Shown here: one piece after another, positions 51,598-61,431 of the stretch
Position numbering within the stretch: position 1 is the first letter of the stretch
Layout: each line of letters begins with the position of its first letter
From: Bradyrhizobium sp.
GTDB taxonomy: Bacteria > Pseudomonadota > Alphaproteobacteria > Rhizobiales > Xanthobacteraceae
Direction: 5' to 3'
Assembly: GCF_004799405.1 (NCBI RefSeq)
Contig: NZ_SSMW01000110.1
Location: forward strand, 29,092 to 93,091
DNA: 64,000 bases
The notes under the pieces: model-generated
Seen by the model: only the letters and a program-made list of their open reading frames with translations
What the model was told of the DNA's origin: nothing
Database searches by the model: none
Translations under genes and position numbers: made by a program

Positions 51598-51643
51598 GCA
51601 TGATCCGGAAAAGTGGAAACCGGTTTTCCGAAAAAGATCATGC
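51598..51643. repeat. GCATGATCCGGAAAA palindromic element
   Basis: 46-bp imperfect palindrome bounded by GCATGATC (51598-51605) and GATCATGC (51636-51643), with the core GGAAAAGTGGAAACCGGTTTTCC. It is a very common intergenic element in Rhizobiales. It lies between glpD and the GGDEF-EAL gene. Confidence 0.9.
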
Positions 51644-51694
51644 GCAGGCAAAAGATACCGCTGGGGTCTCACTCAACTCCGGTTGGATCAGACT

Positions 51695-54391
51695 CTAGCC
51701 GATCTTGCGCGCGGGCTCCATCGAATTGCCGCCGAGCCGGCCAACCACGGCGGCGTATAGCCCGATCGGCGCCGGTCTGCCCATGAAATAACCCTGCACC
51801 GCGTCGCAGCCTTCGTCCGCGAGGAAGCTGAGCTGCTCCTGAGTTTCCACGCCCTCGGCAACAATCGACATTTCGAGACCATGGCCAAGTCCGATCACCG
51901 CGCGAACGATCGCAGCCGATTGCGGGTTGCGTCCGAGATTCATGACAAAAGCCCGGTCGATCTTGATCTTGTCGAACGGGAACGCCTGAAGATAGCTCAG
52001 CGAGGAATAGCCGCTGCCGAAATCATCCATGGAAATCCGCACGCCGAGCGCCTTCAACCGCCGCAACAGCGCAAGGCCGCGATCGAAATCCTCGATCAGC
52101 ACGCCTTCGGTGATTTCGAGCTCGAGCCTGTCCGGCGTAAGATCGGTTTCCAGCAGTATCGAGTGCACAAGGCTGACCAGATCACCGTGCATGAACTGCG
52201 CCGGCGACAGGTTGACCGCGATCTGCAGCGGCAGCGGCCATGAGGCGGCTTCCCGGCAGGCCTCGCGCAGGATCCATTCGCCCATCTCGACGATCAAGCC
52301 GCTTTCTTCCGCGAGCGGAATGAAGTCGCCCGGCGGAACGAAACCGCGGACCGGATGCAGCCACCGCGCCAGCGCCTCGAAGCCGATGACTTCACTGGAG
52401 GCGACGGTCTGGCGCGCCATCGCCTGCGGCTGGTAATGCAGCGAGAGTTCGCCGTTCTTGATCGCCAGCGACAGATCCTGGTGCAGCACGCGGCGGTCGC
52501 GAATCTGCCGGTCCATTTCGGGTTCATAGACGCTGATCGAGCCGCGCGATTTCGCCTTGGCGCGGAACAGTGCCGCGCCGGCATTGGCAAGCAGCGAGGC
52601 GGCGTCGGCGCCGTTGTGCGGGAATACCGAGATGCCGGTGGTCACGCCGGTGCGAACCGATTTGCCCTCGATCAGGAATTCCTGCGCCAGCACTTCGGCA
52701 AGCTGTTCGGCCAAGGCCTTGCCGGCCGCAGGCTGCTTGCCGTCGATGATCAACCCGAACTCGTCGCCGCTGAGCCGGGCCACCACGCCCCCGCGCGCCG
52801 CTGTCTGGATGCGGCGCGACACTTCGATCAGCAGCTTGTCGCCGATCGCATGGCCGAACACGTCGTTGATTTCCTTAAGGCCGTCGAGGTCGACGGACAA
52901 TACGGCGAATTCCTCGTCGGTGCCTTCGCAGGCTTCGATCATCTGCGCCAGCGCCTGCAGGAACGCCGCGCGGTTCGGCAGGTCGGTCAGGCCGTCATGA
53001 TACGCCATGTGGGCCATCCGCGATTCGGTCTGGCGGCGGTCGGTGACGTCCTCGTGGGTCTTGATCAGATATTGCGGCTCGCCGGCTTCATCGAGCACCG
53101 TCATGCGGCGCGTCAGGAACAGCCGCAACCCATCCTTGGTGCTGATCGGGTGTTCTTCGGTGAGCAGGCCGCGCTTTTTGATCGCCGCCTCGTCGCGCGC
53201 GATGATCAACCTGGCTTCCCTCGGATTGAAGATATCGGCGGCCGTCATGCCGGTGGCATCCTCGCGCCGCCGGTTGAGGATGGTTTCGGCGCTGCGATTG
53301 GCCAGAAGGTATCGTCCGTCGCTGACGCGCTCGACGGTCAGCGAAACCGGAATGTTGTCGACGACCAGTTCGAGAAACTTCTTGGTATTTTCGAGTTCGC
53401 GGGAAAGCGACTTGCGATCGGTGACGTCGTCGAACAGTGCGATCAGGAATTCCGGCCGGTTCTTGTCATCGCGCGCGATCACCCGGTTGCTCGCAAGAAT
53501 ACGCTTCTTCGAACCGCGCTCGACCACGAGTTCGGAGCGGAGCTGGCCGTCGGGCGAATCCAGCGCGGCGCGGTCTGCCGCGGCGATGCTTGCCGCCGTG
53601 TCGGGCTGGAAGATTTCATCGGCGGATTTGCCGACGATGTGCTCGCGGGGAAAACGCGAGAAGCGCTCGAACGCGCGGTTGGCGAAGATGTAGCGACCGT
53701 CTTCGATACTCTTGGCGGCGACGCATACCGGCACGTTGTCGAGCACCGATTCCAGAAACTGCTTGGTCGACGCCAATTGCCTGGAAAGCTTGCGCTGTTC
53801 GCTGCAATCCTCATGGGTCGCCACCGAGCCGCCGTTTGGCAATGCAAAATATTTCACCATCACCGATCGTCCGCCCGGCAGTTCGGTGACGACGCCTTCC
53901 GGACCGCCGGCGCTGGCATAAAACTCCTCGGGGCTGATGCCAAGGACGCCGCGCCGGTGCCGCATCTCCAGCAGTTCCGGTCCGGTCATGTTTTTGGAAA
54001 TATCCGCACGCACCAGACCGTAGATTTCGAGATAGCGATCGTTGCAGAACACGACCCGCTTCAGCGAATCCGTCATCACCACACCCTGGTTCAAATTGTT
54101 GAGGGCGGACCTGACAAACGCATTTCGCCGCAATTGCGATCGCTGGACCCTGCGCAAGGCCGAAAGAATCCACAACGTGATCGCGGCCAGAAAGGAACAA
54201 ACCACGATACCGCCAATCAGCATCTCCCAAACCATATTGGGATCGGCGGAACCGACATAGCTGGCCGGTGCAAAATTATCGGAAACGGCCCAGGCGGTAT
54301 CGAACGACGCAAGGATCGCGAGCAGGCACACCGGTGCCCGCGCAGGAATCGAAATCTTGCCGCCTGCCTGCCAATTCTTGTCAGCCATCAA
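51695..54391 (-). CDS. PAS-GGDEF-EAL cyclic-di-GMP signalling protein
   Basis: 898 residues. N-terminal hydrophobic segments (about 12-35, 55-80) suggest membrane anchoring. Three PAS domains follow (about 90-200, 205-330 and 335-455), then GGDEF (about 470-625) and EAL (about 640-890). The GGDEF active site reads SGDEF (LSGDEFG), first Gly replaced by Ser, a change sometimes compatible with activity. The EAL domain looks complete: FEALARW, NLSP, LELEITEGVL, DDFGSGYSSL and a conserved EGVETQ. It probably balances c-di-GMP synthesis and breakdown under a redox or ligand signal through PAS. The start could also be the second Met. Confidence 0.92.
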   Translation of the reverse strand: MMADKNWQAGGKISIPARAPVCLLAILASFDTAWAVSDNFAPASYVGSADPNMVWEMLIGGIVVCSFLAAITLWILSALRRVQRSQLRRNAFVRSALNNLNQGVVMTDSLKRVVFCNDRYLEIYGLVRADISKNMTGPELLEMRHRRGVLGISPEEFYASAGGPEGVVTELPGGRSVMVKYFALPNGGSVATHEDCSEQRKLSRQLASTKQFLESVLDNVPVCVAAKSIEDGRYIFANRAFERFSRFPREHIVGKSADEIFQPDTAASIAAADRAALDSPDGQLRSELVVERGSKKRILASNRVIARDDKNRPEFLIALFDDVTDRKSLSRELENTKKFLELVVDNIPVSLTVERVSDGRYLLANRSAETILNRRREDATGMTAADIFNPREARLIIARDEAAIKKRGLLTEEHPISTKDGLRLFLTRRMTVLDEAGEPQYLIKTHEDVTDRRQTESRMAHMAYHDGLTDLPNRAAFLQALAQMIEACEGTDEEFAVLSVDLDGLKEINDVFGHAIGDKLLIEVSRRIQTAARGGVVARLSGDEFGLIIDGKQPAAGKALAEQLAEVLAQEFLIEGKSVRTGVTTGISVFPHNGADAASLLANAGAALFRAKAKSRGSISVYEPEMDRQIRDRRVLHQDLSLAIKNGELSLHYQPQAMARQTVASSEVIGFEALARWLHPVRGFVPPGDFIPLAEESGLIVEMGEWILREACREAASWPLPLQIAVNLSPAQFMHGDLVSLVHSILLETDLTPDRLELEITEGVLIEDFDRGLALLRRLKALGVRISMDDFGSGYSSLSYLQAFPFDKIKIDRAFVMNLGRNPQSAAIVRAVIGLGHGLEMSIVAEGVETQEQLSFLADEGCDAVQGYFMGRPAPIGLYAAVVGRLGGNSMEPARKIG

Positions 54392-54684
54392 TCACCCGCG
54401 GATTTCCGGGCGGAGTGTCTGGCTTCACGGGTTTGAATCGGGTAAACGCATACTCCCGCACCCCGAAAATGTAACTTAAATTACGGCAATTGCCCGGACA
54501 TGATTAATTCTTTGCTAACGGCAATCCGGCCGAAAACCCGCGCTGAAAACGGTCCAGCAGGTTTTATCGAAAAAGCCATCCCTAACAGAGCGATAGCGTA
54601 CAGGCGCGATTGATCCCGGACGAGCGCCGGCTGCCACGACGCGCGTCGAACACAACCACAAACAATCCCGGATTCGAACTGCGA

Positions 54685-55788
54685 ATGGACAAGGTCGAGT
54701 GCGTCGTTATCGGTGCGGGGGTGATCGGTCTGGCCGTGGCGCGGCGGCTGGCGCAGGCCGGCCGCGAGGTGATCATTCTGGAGGCGGCCGAAGGCATCGG
54801 CACCGTCACCTCGTCGCGCAACAGCGAGGTGATCCACGCCGGCATCTACTATCGCGCCGGAAGCCTGATGGCGCGGATGTGCGTCAGCGGCAAGCGCGCC
54901 CTCTACGCCTACTGCCGGGATCACGGCATCCCGCATCGCAATTGCGGCAAGCTGATCGTCGCCACGACGCCGAAAGAAACCGAGAAACTGCAATCGATCA
55001 GGGCTCACGCCGCGGCCAATGGCGTGGCTGACCTGCAGACGCTCAGCGGTGAAGCGGCGCGCGCGCTGGAACCGGCGCTGAACTGCGACGCCGCCCTGCT
55101 TTCGCCGTCCACCGGCATCATCGACAGCCACGCCTTCATGCTGGCGCTGCGTGGCGATGCCGAAGATGCGGGCGCGGCATGCGCCTTTCACACCCCGCTG
55201 CTGCGCGGCAGAGCCGGCGCCGGCCGGATCGAACTCGACGTCGGCGGCGATGCGCCGATCAGCCTTGAATGCGGACTTCTGGTCAATGCCGCCGGCCTCG
55301 GCGCGCCGGCGGTGGCGCGCAGCATCGACGGCATGCCGGCCGAACTGGTACCGACGGCCTATCTCGCCAAGGGAAACTATTTTAGTTGCAGCGCGCGGGC
55401 GCCATTTTCACGCCTGATCTATCCGGTGCCCGAGCCCGGCGGCCTCGGCGTGCACCTCACCCTCGACATGGCGGGCCAGGCCCGGTTCGGTCCCGATGTG
55501 GAATGGGTCGACACGATCGACTATGCGGTCGACCCGGCGCGCGCGGAACGGTTCTATCCGGCGATCCGGCGATACTGGCCGGCACTGCCGGACGGCGCGC
55601 TGATGCCGAGCTATTCGGGAATGCGGCCAAAGATCGTGCCGCCGGCGGTGGCGGTGCAGGATTTCCTGATCCAGGGACCACGGGACCATGGCGTCGGCGG
55701 GCTGATCAATCTGTTCGGGATCGAATCGCCGGGGCTGACATCGTCGCTGGCGATCGCGGATCATGTCGGCGAACTGGCAGAGGTGTAG
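54685..55788 (+). CDS. L-2-hydroxyglutarate oxidase-like FAD oxidoreductase
   Basis: 367 residues from ATG 54685 ([26 protein letters not shown]); the frame is open for 25 residues upstream without conservation. A DAO-family flavoenzyme: [14 protein letters not shown] (FAD-binding), [22 protein letters not shown] (hallmark of LhgO/YgaF-type enzymes), the mid-domain segment [22 protein letters not shown], and [13 protein letters not shown] near the C-terminus. It is close to L-2-hydroxyglutarate oxidase, but substrate assignment is not secure because related enzymes act on other 2-hydroxyacids or amino acids. The 293-bp upstream gap (54392-54684) has no recognised element. Confidence 0.9.
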   Translation: MDKVECVVIGAGVIGLAVARRLAQAGREVIILEAAEGIGTVTSSRNSEVIHAGIYYRAGSLMARMCVSGKRALYAYCRDHGIPHRNCGKLIVATTPKETEKLQSIRAHAAANGVADLQTLSGEAARALEPALNCDAALLSPSTGIIDSHAFMLALRGDAEDAGAACAFHTPLLRGRAGAGRIELDVGGDAPISLECGLLVNAAGLGAPAVARSIDGMPAELVPTAYLAKGNYFSCSARAPFSRLIYPVPEPGGLGVHLTLDMAGQARFGPDVEWVDTIDYAVDPARAERFYPAIRRYWPALPDGALMPSYSGMRPKIVPPAVAVQDFLIQGPRDHGVGGLINLFGIESPGLTSSLAIADHVGELAEV

Positions 55789-55809
55789 CCGCGGACGGCG
55801 CGACCTTTC

Positions 55810-55896
55810 GTCACCCTGAGGCGCGAGCCCATTCGGCGAGTCTTGCCTTGCGACATCCTTGGAAGCGCGCAAGAGCGCGCTCCTCAGAGGGATGAC
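55810..55896. repeat. GTCACCCTGAGG-type dispersed repeat
   Basis: Starts GTCACCCTGAGGCGCGAG and ends TCCTCAGAGGGATGAC, with an internal ACATCCTTGG arm. It is the same family as 39528-39632 but shorter and more diverged. It lies between convergent genes. Confidence 0.8.
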
Positions 55897-55925
55897 CGAT
55901 GGATGGGAAGCCTGGGAGGAGAATC

Positions 55926-56111
55926 CTAGTGCAGCGTTTCTTCCGCGGTATGCCTTAACCGCTCGATCTGGTCCTTCACCATTAATTTTCGGCGCTTTAA
56001 CTCGACAATTTGCAGGTCGTCTGTTGAGAGGTGCACGAGAGCTTCGTGTAATTCGTTTTCGAGAACCTTGTGTTTACGTTCTAGTTCAACGAGATGCGCC
56101 TGAATTGCCAT
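55926..56111 (-). CDS. YdcH/DUF465 family small protein (copy 1)
   Basis: 61 residues, a single helical hairpin: MAIQAHLVELERKHKVLENELHEAL, then LQIVELKRRKLMVKDQIERLRH. The ELKRRKLMVKDQIERL motif is the DUF465 signature. These small coiled-coil proteins are widespread in proteobacteria, with no settled function. A second DUF465 gene is divergent 251 bp away. Cytoplasmic. Confidence 0.9.
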   Translation of the reverse strand: MAIQAHLVELERKHKVLENELHEALVHLSTDDLQIVELKRRKLMVKDQIERLRHTAEETLH

Positions 56112-56361
56112 ACGAAACCTCCTCGGTTGGATTAGACCTCAGATTCGATCCGGACGGCCAAGTCTACACCAGTAACCCAATCTGTCGATGGGTATCGAAA
56201 ATGGCGCGTGCTCATTTTTAGGTATTCGTCAGCAACGAATCGTGAGCATGGAACCGGTCCGGCTTTTGAGCGCTTGCGGACCGGCCCGGCAGGGACGATA
56301 TTCCTTCGATGGCTTCCGCAACCTTTTGCAATCTCATCGCGTTTTTCAGTTAACGTACACC

Positions 56362-56568
56362 ATGACCGACGAAGATGAGCGCGAGCTTGAATCCGAGCTC
56401 GCACGGCTGCAGCAGGAGCACCGCGACCTCGACGCGGCGATCGATGCGCTGCATCAATCGCCGGCGCCGGATTTATTGCGCCTGCAACGGCTAAAGAAAC
56501 GCAAGCTGCAGTTGCGTGACCGCATCGCCTTCATCGAAGACCAGATTACGCCTGACATCATCGCGTAG
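56362..56568 (+). CDS. YdcH/DUF465 family small protein (copy 2)
   Basis: 68 residues from ATG 56362 (MTDEDERELESELARLQQEHRDLD), all predicted coiled coil. LQRLKKRKLQLRDRIAFIEDQ matches the DUF465 signature. The frame is open upstream but those residues are not helical and not conserved. It is divergent from copy 1 and ends 8 bp before the convergent response regulator. Confidence 0.9.
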   Translation: MTDEDERELESELARLQQEHRDLDAAIDALHQSPAPDLLRLQRLKKRKLQLRDRIAFIEDQITPDIIA

Positions 56569-56576
56569 TGATTGCC

Positions 56577-56954
56577 TTACCCACCGGTTAATTCCCGTAA
56601 CACGCCGGCGAGCTCCCGGGGGCCGTATGGCTTGGGTAAAAACCGTCCGCCTTCGGGCAGATCGATATCCCCGATATTGAGGCGGCCGGACGTCGCGATG
56701 ATCTTGATCGGAGGCCAGCGGCCCCTGATCGCCCTGGCGAGCTTCAACCCGTCCATCGAACCCGGTATCTGGATGTCCGTGAAAACCACGGTGATGTCGG
56801 GACGCGTTTCCAGGATTTCGATCGCCTCATCGGCGTTTCCAGCCTCAATCACCTCGAACCCGGCAGCCCCCACCATATCGACCGCATCCATTCGCAGCAG
56901 GATCTCGTCCTCGACGATCAGCACCACGGGTCTTTTGGACTCAACACGACCCAT
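56577..56954 (-). CDS. Single-domain response regulator
   Basis: 125 residues from ATG 56954, with AGGAG 9 bases upstream. A receiver domain only: acidic pocket VEDEILLRMDAV, phosphoacceptor Asp in VVFTDIQIPG, Ser/Thr in IIATSGR and Lys in FLPKPYGP. There is no output domain, so it works as a phosphate sink, a relay or a binding adaptor. The cognate kinase is not adjacent; candidates in the window include the kinase at 16412-17065. An alternative start 10 codons upstream exists. Confidence 0.92.
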   Translation of the reverse strand: MGRVESKRPVVLIVEDEILLRMDAVDMVGAAGFEVIEAGNADEAIEILETRPDITVVFTDIQIPGSMDGLKLARAIRGRWPPIKIIATSGRLNIGDIDLPEGGRFLPKPYGPRELAGVLRELTGG

Positions 56955-57184
56955 GCGTCTCACTCCTTCGCGAACATCCGACAAGCGTCGGAAGTTGCTT
57001 TGGTTCCGGCGGCTGCTTTAGGCGGCTGATCGGTTGGCTGCCCGACTGCGGCACTCATCCCCCAGACCAACGCTGTGGAGAATTGGTAACCGTACGGGCC
57101 TGAATTGAATGACGCCGCTTGACTTCTTGAGAACAAAAGAAGAACATTATTCCCGTCCGCAGCCAGCATCCCGGGGATATTGCG

Positions 57185-57388
57185 ATGTTCAAACCGATCT
57201 CGACGTCCGACCACGACCGCTACGATCAGGCCTGCGACCAGGCGATCGCGATGTGCGACGGCAATATGCGCAGCGCCATCAAGGCCCTGCTGCTGGTGAA
57301 CGAATATCTGGAAGCTGAAGTCGAGGAACTGCAGGCGATGAGCCCGAACAGCGCGCCGATCTTGTCCAAGGCAAAGGGCGCCGCCTGA
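57185..57388 (+). CDS. Small conserved helical protein
   Basis: 67 residues: YDQACDQAIAMCDGNMRSAIKALLLVNEYLEAEVEELQAM is an amphipathic helical pair (seen split as AIKALLLVNEYLEAEVEEL). The type is one I recall as hypothetical and conserved in Bradyrhizobium and relatives, with no named family. A GGGGA site lies about 7 bases upstream. It is followed by another small conserved gene after a 20-bp gap, so the two form an operon. Confidence 0.72.
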   Translation: MFKPISTSDHDRYDQACDQAIAMCDGNMRSAIKALLLVNEYLEAEVEELQAMSPNSAPILSKAKGAA

Positions 57389-57408
57389 TCCATCGAGGAA
57401 ATCTCCCA

Positions 57409-57660
57409 ATGGCCGATGTCACCTATTACGTCGCGCTACCCTTCATGCAGGACGATACCGGCTCGCCGGTGGCGGGGCCGGCGGAAGAATGCCAGAGTTC
57501 GTCGGGCGCATTACGGCGCGCGGAAATCCTGTCGAGGACTGCCGGCAGCATTGGCGCGGTCGCCTTCAGCCGCACCGGAGATCCGATGATCGGCGAATTT
57601 GGCGACGCTCGATTGCTGCGAAAATTCGGCAACGTGCCGGATGATCTCAGCGGGCTGTGA
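57409..57660 (+). CDS. Small conserved protein
   Basis: 83 residues, starting MADVTYYVALPF with a GAGGAAA site 9 bases upstream. The sequence is mixed alpha/beta (YYVALPFMQDDTGSPVAGPAEECQ then GALRRAEILSRTAGSIGAVAFSRTGDPMIGEFGDA). It has a hypothetical-protein pattern that I recall from Bradyrhizobium. It is coupled in the operon with the 67-residue gene upstream. No function assigned. Confidence 0.72.
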   Translation: MADVTYYVALPFMQDDTGSPVAGPAEECQSSSGALRRAEILSRTAGSIGAVAFSRTGDPMIGEFGDARLLRKFGNVPDDLSGL

Positions 57661-57667
57661 GACCCCG

Positions 57668-58351
57668 TCACGCTTCGTGCCGCCGCTGGGCCTTGCGCAC
57701 ATACATCGCGCTGTCGGCTTCTTCCAGCGCCCGGCCGGCTTCGGCATGAGGGCCGAGAACGGCAACGCCGGCGGACGCGCCAGCCGTGATAGTGCGGCCG
57801 CGAAACACGAAGCTGAGCCGGTCGACGGCTTGTTCCAGCGACGCGGCCTTGGCGCGGGCGTCGGTTTCGCTGAGATTCCACAGCAGCAACGCGAACTCGT
57901 CGCCGCCCAGCCGTCCGATCACATCCGACGAGCGCACATGGCGCAGCAGCTCCACCACGATGGCCTTGAGGACCTGATCGCCGGCGGCATGACCGAAGGC
58001 GTCGTTGATCGGCTTCAGGCGATCGACGTCGAGCACGATCAGCGCGCCGCTTGCATGGTAGCGCTTGATGTAGGCGACCGCGCGATTGAGTGCGCGCTCA
58101 AAACCGCGCCGGTTGGGAATGTCCAGCAGAAAGTCGATATCCACCGACGCCTGTAGTTCGTCGATTCGCGCCTGCGCCCGCGCCAACTGGTCCCGAAGCC
58201 GGCGAATGGTCGGTTTGGTGTCGTCCGGCAGTGCCGACGACCGGGGTGAAGATGAACGCAAGGCGCGGGGTGGCGTGGCCTTGCGTTCCGCGACGCCGCT
58301 TTTGCGGCGCTTGGCGGGCTTTGCGGCGGTTGTGCCGATTTTCTTTTTCAT
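57668..58351 (-). CDS. Diguanylate cyclase (GGDEF domain protein)
   Basis: 227 residues. A strongly basic, low-complexity N-terminus (Lys/Arg/Pro/Ser-rich, residues 1-50) precedes a short coiled coil and the GGDEF domain (about 75-225). The active site [14 protein letters not shown] is intact, [16 protein letters not shown] provides the metal-binding and substrate region, and [12 protein letters not shown] is conserved. No inhibitory RxxD motif is obvious five residues before GGDEF, so it may be active without product feedback. The basic N-terminus may bind DNA, RNA or membranes; this is inferred. Confidence 0.9.
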   Translation of the reverse strand: MKKKIGTTAAKPAKRRKSGVAERKATPPRALRSSSPRSSALPDDTKPTIRRLRDQLARAQARIDELQASVDIDFLLDIPNRRGFERALNRAVAYIKRYHASGALIVLDVDRLKPINDAFGHAAGDQVLKAIVVELLRHVRSSDVIGRLGGDEFALLLWNLSETDARAKAASLEQAVDRLSFVFRGRTITAGASAGVAVLGPHAEAGRALEEADSAMYVRKAQRRHEA

Positions 58352-58488
58352 GGGCCTGCTTCAGAATGCTTGCCGGGATTCACCAAGACAGGATAGTCCA
58401 TTCCGGACCCCTTGCCACGCCTTGCCGAACCTTGGGCCGATCCTATAATCCGGCCTATGTTTTTGGATTCCCGAAAAGAATTGACCGC

Positions 58489-58977
58489 ATGACCGCCCCA
58501 GTCGCCATCATCATGGGAAGCCAGTCGGACTGGGACACCATGCGCCATGCCGCCGAAACCCTGGCCGCGCTCGGCGTCGCCTGCGAAAAACACATCGTCT
58601 CGGCGCATCGCACCCCGGATCGGCTGTTCGGGTTCGCCAAGGGCGCCAAAGCGGCCGGCTTCAAGATCATCATCGCCGGCGCCGGCGGGGCGGCACATCT
58701 GCCAGGCATGACCGCATCGCTGACGGAGCTTCCGGTATTCGGCGTCCCCATCGAATCCAAAGCGCTGTCCGGCGTCGACTCGCTTTATTCCATCGTCCAG
58801 ATGCCCGCCGGCGTACCGGTGGGAACGCTGGCCATCGGCAAGCCCGGCGCCATCAATGCCGCACTGCTCGCCGCCAGCGTGCTTGCGCTCAACGATCCCA
58901 AGCTGTCCGGCCGGCTTGTCGCCTGGCGCAAGCAGCAGACCGAGGCGGTCAGCGAACGCCCGGAGGGATCCGCGTGA
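58489..58977 (+). CDS. purE: N5-carboxyaminoimidazole ribonucleotide mutase
   Basis: 162 residues. Catalyses N5-CAIR to CAIR in purine biosynthesis. The class I signatures are intact: [24 protein letters not shown] and [21 protein letters not shown]. Its stop overlaps the purK start by 4 bp (GTGA), so the pair is cotranscribed and coupled. Shine-Dalgarno is weak (GAAAAGAATTG). Confidence 0.97.
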   Translation: MTAPVAIIMGSQSDWDTMRHAAETLAALGVACEKHIVSAHRTPDRLFGFAKGAKAAGFKIIIAGAGGAAHLPGMTASLTELPVFGVPIESKALSGVDSLYSIVQMPAGVPVGTLAIGKPGAINAALLAASVLALNDPKLSGRLVAWRKQQTEAVSERPEGSA

Positions 58978-60083
58978 CGGCCGCACCACAGGTGAAGCTC
59001 AAGCCCGGCGACACCATCGGAATTCTCGGCGGCGGACAACTGGGCCGGATGCTGGCAATGGCGGCGCCGCGTCTCGGGTTGCGATGCCAGGTGTTTTCGC
59101 CGGACCCCGATTCGCCCGCGTTCGATGTCGTGCTGAATGCAACCTGCGCGGAATATGCCGACGTTGAAGCGCTGGAACTGTTCGCCAACGACGTCGACGT
59201 CATCACCTACGAATTCGAGAATGTGCCGGCGGCCACCGCGATGATCCTGGCGGCGCGGCGTCCGGTCCTACCCGATCAGAAAATCCTCGAAACCACCCAG
59301 GATCGCCTCGCCGAAAAGGACTTCGTCAAGCGGCTTGGCATCGGCACCGCCGATTACGCCGATGTATCGTCGGCCGCGGCGCTGCATGCTGCGATCGGAA
59401 AGATCGGTCTTCCGGCCGTGATCAAGACCCGCCGCTTTGGCTATGACGGCAAGGGTCAGGCGATCATCCGCAAGGGCGACGATCCGGATCAGATCTGGGC
59501 GGATCTCGGCACCAAATCCGCGATCCTCGAGGCCTTTATTCCTTTCAGTTGCGAAGTCTCGGTGATCGCCGCGCGCAGCGCCGATGGCAACGTCGAATGC
59601 TTCGACGTCACCGAAAACGAACATCGCGACCATATCCTGAAAATCTCGCGCGCGCCGGCGGGTATCTCGGATGCGCTGGCGGCACAGGCGCGCGGCATCG
59701 CCGGGACCATCGCCAACGCGCTGAACTATGTCGGCGTACTCGCGGTCGAGATGTTCGTGGTGCAGGCGGATGGCGGGCCCAAGATTCTGGTCAACGAGAT
59801 CGCGCCGAGGGTGCACAATTCCGGGCACTGGACGCTGGACGGTGCATCGATCTCGCAATTCGAGCAGCACATCCGCGCCATCGCCGGTTGGCCGCTCGGT
59901 AAACCCGTCCGTCATGGCCCGGTGACCATGACCAACCTGATCGGGGACGATATCAACGATTATGAGCAATGGCTGACCGTCCCCGGCGCCACCGTTCATC
60001 TGTACGGCAAAGGTCCGCCGCGGCCGGGCCGCAAGATGGGGCATGTGACGCAGGTCGGAGCTACTTCGCCCAAAAGCGCCTGA
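58974..60083 (+). CDS. purK: N5-carboxyaminoimidazole ribonucleotide synthase
   Basis: 369 residues starting GTG 58974. ATP-grasp enzyme that carboxylates AIR to N5-CAIR with bicarbonate and [23 protein letters not shown] (N-terminal signature), TYEFENVP, then [12 protein letters not shown] and [14 protein letters not shown] are in the expected order. It completes the PurE-PurK two-step path. It is followed by a 163-bp gap leading to rpsU. Confidence 0.97.
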   Translation: MTAAPQVKLKPGDTIGILGGGQLGRMLAMAAPRLGLRCQVFSPDPDSPAFDVVLNATCAEYADVEALELFANDVDVITYEFENVPAATAMILAARRPVLPDQKILETTQDRLAEKDFVKRLGIGTADYADVSSAAALHAAIGKIGLPAVIKTRRFGYDGKGQAIIRKGDDPDQIWADLGTKSAILEAFIPFSCEVSVIAARSADGNVECFDVTENEHRDHILKISRAPAGISDALAAQARGIAGTIANALNYVGVLAVEMFVVQADGGPKILVNEIAPRVHNSGHWTLDGASISQFEQHIRAIAGWPLGKPVRHGPVTMTNLIGDDINDYEQWLTVPGATVHLYGKGPPRPGRKMGHVTQVGATSPKSA

Positions 60084-60246
60084 TCGGGGCCGAAACCGGC
60101 TAATTCAGCCGCGCCAGGGCGCTTGCGCTGGTGGACATTGCCACCTTTGTCTGATACATCCGCGCGCTCAGGGTTAAGGGCTCGGCCTTTCGCCAGCCCT
60201 TTGCTTTAGCAGAATTCCAATCCGATCAATTGAAAGAGGATGCCGC

Positions 60247-60549
60247 GTGCAGGTTCTCGTTCGCGATAACAATGTCGATCAAGCCCTCAAGGCGCTGAAG
60301 AAGAAGATGCAGCGCGAGGGTATTTTCCGCGAGATGAAGCTCCGCGGCCACTATGAAAAGCCCTCCGAGAAGAAGGCCCGTGAAAAGGCCGAAGCCGTGC
60401 GCCGCGCGCGCAAGCTCGCCCGCAAGAAGCTGCAGCGTGAAGGCCTGCTGCCGATGAAGCCGAAGCCGGTGTTCGGCGCGGGTCCGGGCGCAGAACGCGG
60501 TGGTCCCGGCGGCCGTGGCGGCCCAGGATCGGGGCGCGGGCAGCGCTAG
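60247..60549 (+). CDS. rpsU: 30S ribosomal protein S21
   Basis: 100 residues from GTG 60247 (GAGGATG upstream). The S21 core [44 protein letters not shown] covers about residues 3-45, then a basic helix. The C-terminal ~30 residues are Gly/Arg-rich ([20 protein letters not shown]), a tail seen in several Rhizobiales. Binds near the 16S 3' end. Followed by a strong intrinsic terminator. Confidence 0.97.
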   Translation: MQVLVRDNNVDQALKALKKKMQREGIFREMKLRGHYEKPSEKKAREKAEAVRRARKLARKKLQREGLLPMKPKPVFGAGPGAERGGPGGRGGPGSGRGQR

Positions 60550-60572
60550 AATTTTGCAGCCAGAATGTGATG

Positions 60573-60605
60573 ACGCGGGCCTTGGGCCCGCGTTGTTGTT
60601 TTTTT
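60573..60605 (+). terminator. Intrinsic terminator of rpsU
   Basis: 9-bp stem ACGCGGGCC (60573-60581) and GGCCCGCGT (60585-60593) with a 3-base loop, followed by TGTTGTTTTTTTG. It begins 23 bases after the rpsU stop. Confidence 0.92.
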
Positions 60606-60760
60606 GCGCCGAGTATTGCCGGCGAAGCAAGTTCTCGAACGTGATTCCGGGGATGGAGTCCGGCTTGCCGAAGGAAAATTCCCGACTTCAATGCGCTAAT
60701 GCATTTTGCGACACGGCGGGCTACCAATACTGCTTTGGTCCGTGCGAGTGTTCTGCATAG

Positions 60761-61417
60761 ATGGCCCTTCCGGTTCCCCATGTTTTTTCCGGAGCTTCCC
60801 GGCTTGGTCCGCGTGCCTTCGCGTCGATCCTGCTGATCGCAATCGCGCTCGGCGGCTGCTCGTTCAATCTGGGATCGCTGTCGCCGGAGCCCGACAAAGA
60901 CACCTTGCCGAAGACAGCACCAACCGGCCCCAGCGTCAGCGAGGCGCAGGCCGCCACGACGCATGGCGAGGAACTGGTACGATCCGGAAAAGCCGAGGAC
61001 GCGCTTGCCGAATTCGACAGGGCGATCGCGCTCGATCCCCACAACGCGGAAGCGTTGTACAATCGCGGCCTGATCTATCAGAGCGACAGGCGACATCAGC
61101 TTGCGATCGACGATTTCACCTCAGCAAACGGCCTGACGCCGCAACGGCCTGAACCGTTGCTGGCCCGCGCGATCAGTTACCTTGCGATGGACCGACTGAA
61201 GGAAGCCGCCGCCGATCTCGACGAGGCGGTGCAGGCCGATCCGCAGAACGCACAGATCTGGACCACCCGGGGGATCGCCTATGAACGCCTCGGCGACAAG
61301 TCCAAGGCCGCCGGCTGCTATGGCCGCGCCATCAACCTGCGCCCCAAGGATGAAGCGGCGCGAAGCGGCTTTGCGCGCGTCGGCGGCAAGCCCGGCCAAA
61401 GCTACGATACGTTTTAG
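60761..61417 (+). CDS. TPR lipoprotein
   Basis: 218 residues. A signal peptide with lipobox LGGC (Cys at about 33) is followed by a Pro/Asp-rich spacer and about three TPR motifs (about residues 70-195: EFDRAIALDPHNAEALYNRGLIY, DFTSANGLTPQRPEPLLARAISYL, DLDEAVQADPQNAQIWTTRGIAYERLG). Outer-membrane-anchored, probably a scaffold for protein complexes such as envelope or pilus assembly. It resembles NlpI in layout but no specific function can be stated. The gap from rpsU is 211 bp with no second gene. Confidence 0.9.
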   Translation: MALPVPHVFSGASRLGPRAFASILLIAIALGGCSFNLGSLSPEPDKDTLPKTAPTGPSVSEAQAATTHGEELVRSGKAEDALAEFDRAIALDPHNAEALYNRGLIYQSDRRHQLAIDDFTSANGLTPQRPEPLLARAISYLAMDRLKEAAADLDEAVQADPQNAQIWTTRGIAYERLGDKSKAAGCYGRAINLRPKDEAARSGFARVGGKPGQSYDTF

Positions 61418-61431
61418 TATATCTTACCGGG

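Noticed and set aside
52355..54436. Long plus-strand frame of 693 codons across the GGDEF-EAL gene
   Set aside because: It is antisense to a well-supported gene and is a consequence of high third-position GC. Similar long antisense frames occur at 32251-33819, 36291-37904 and 37990-39387.
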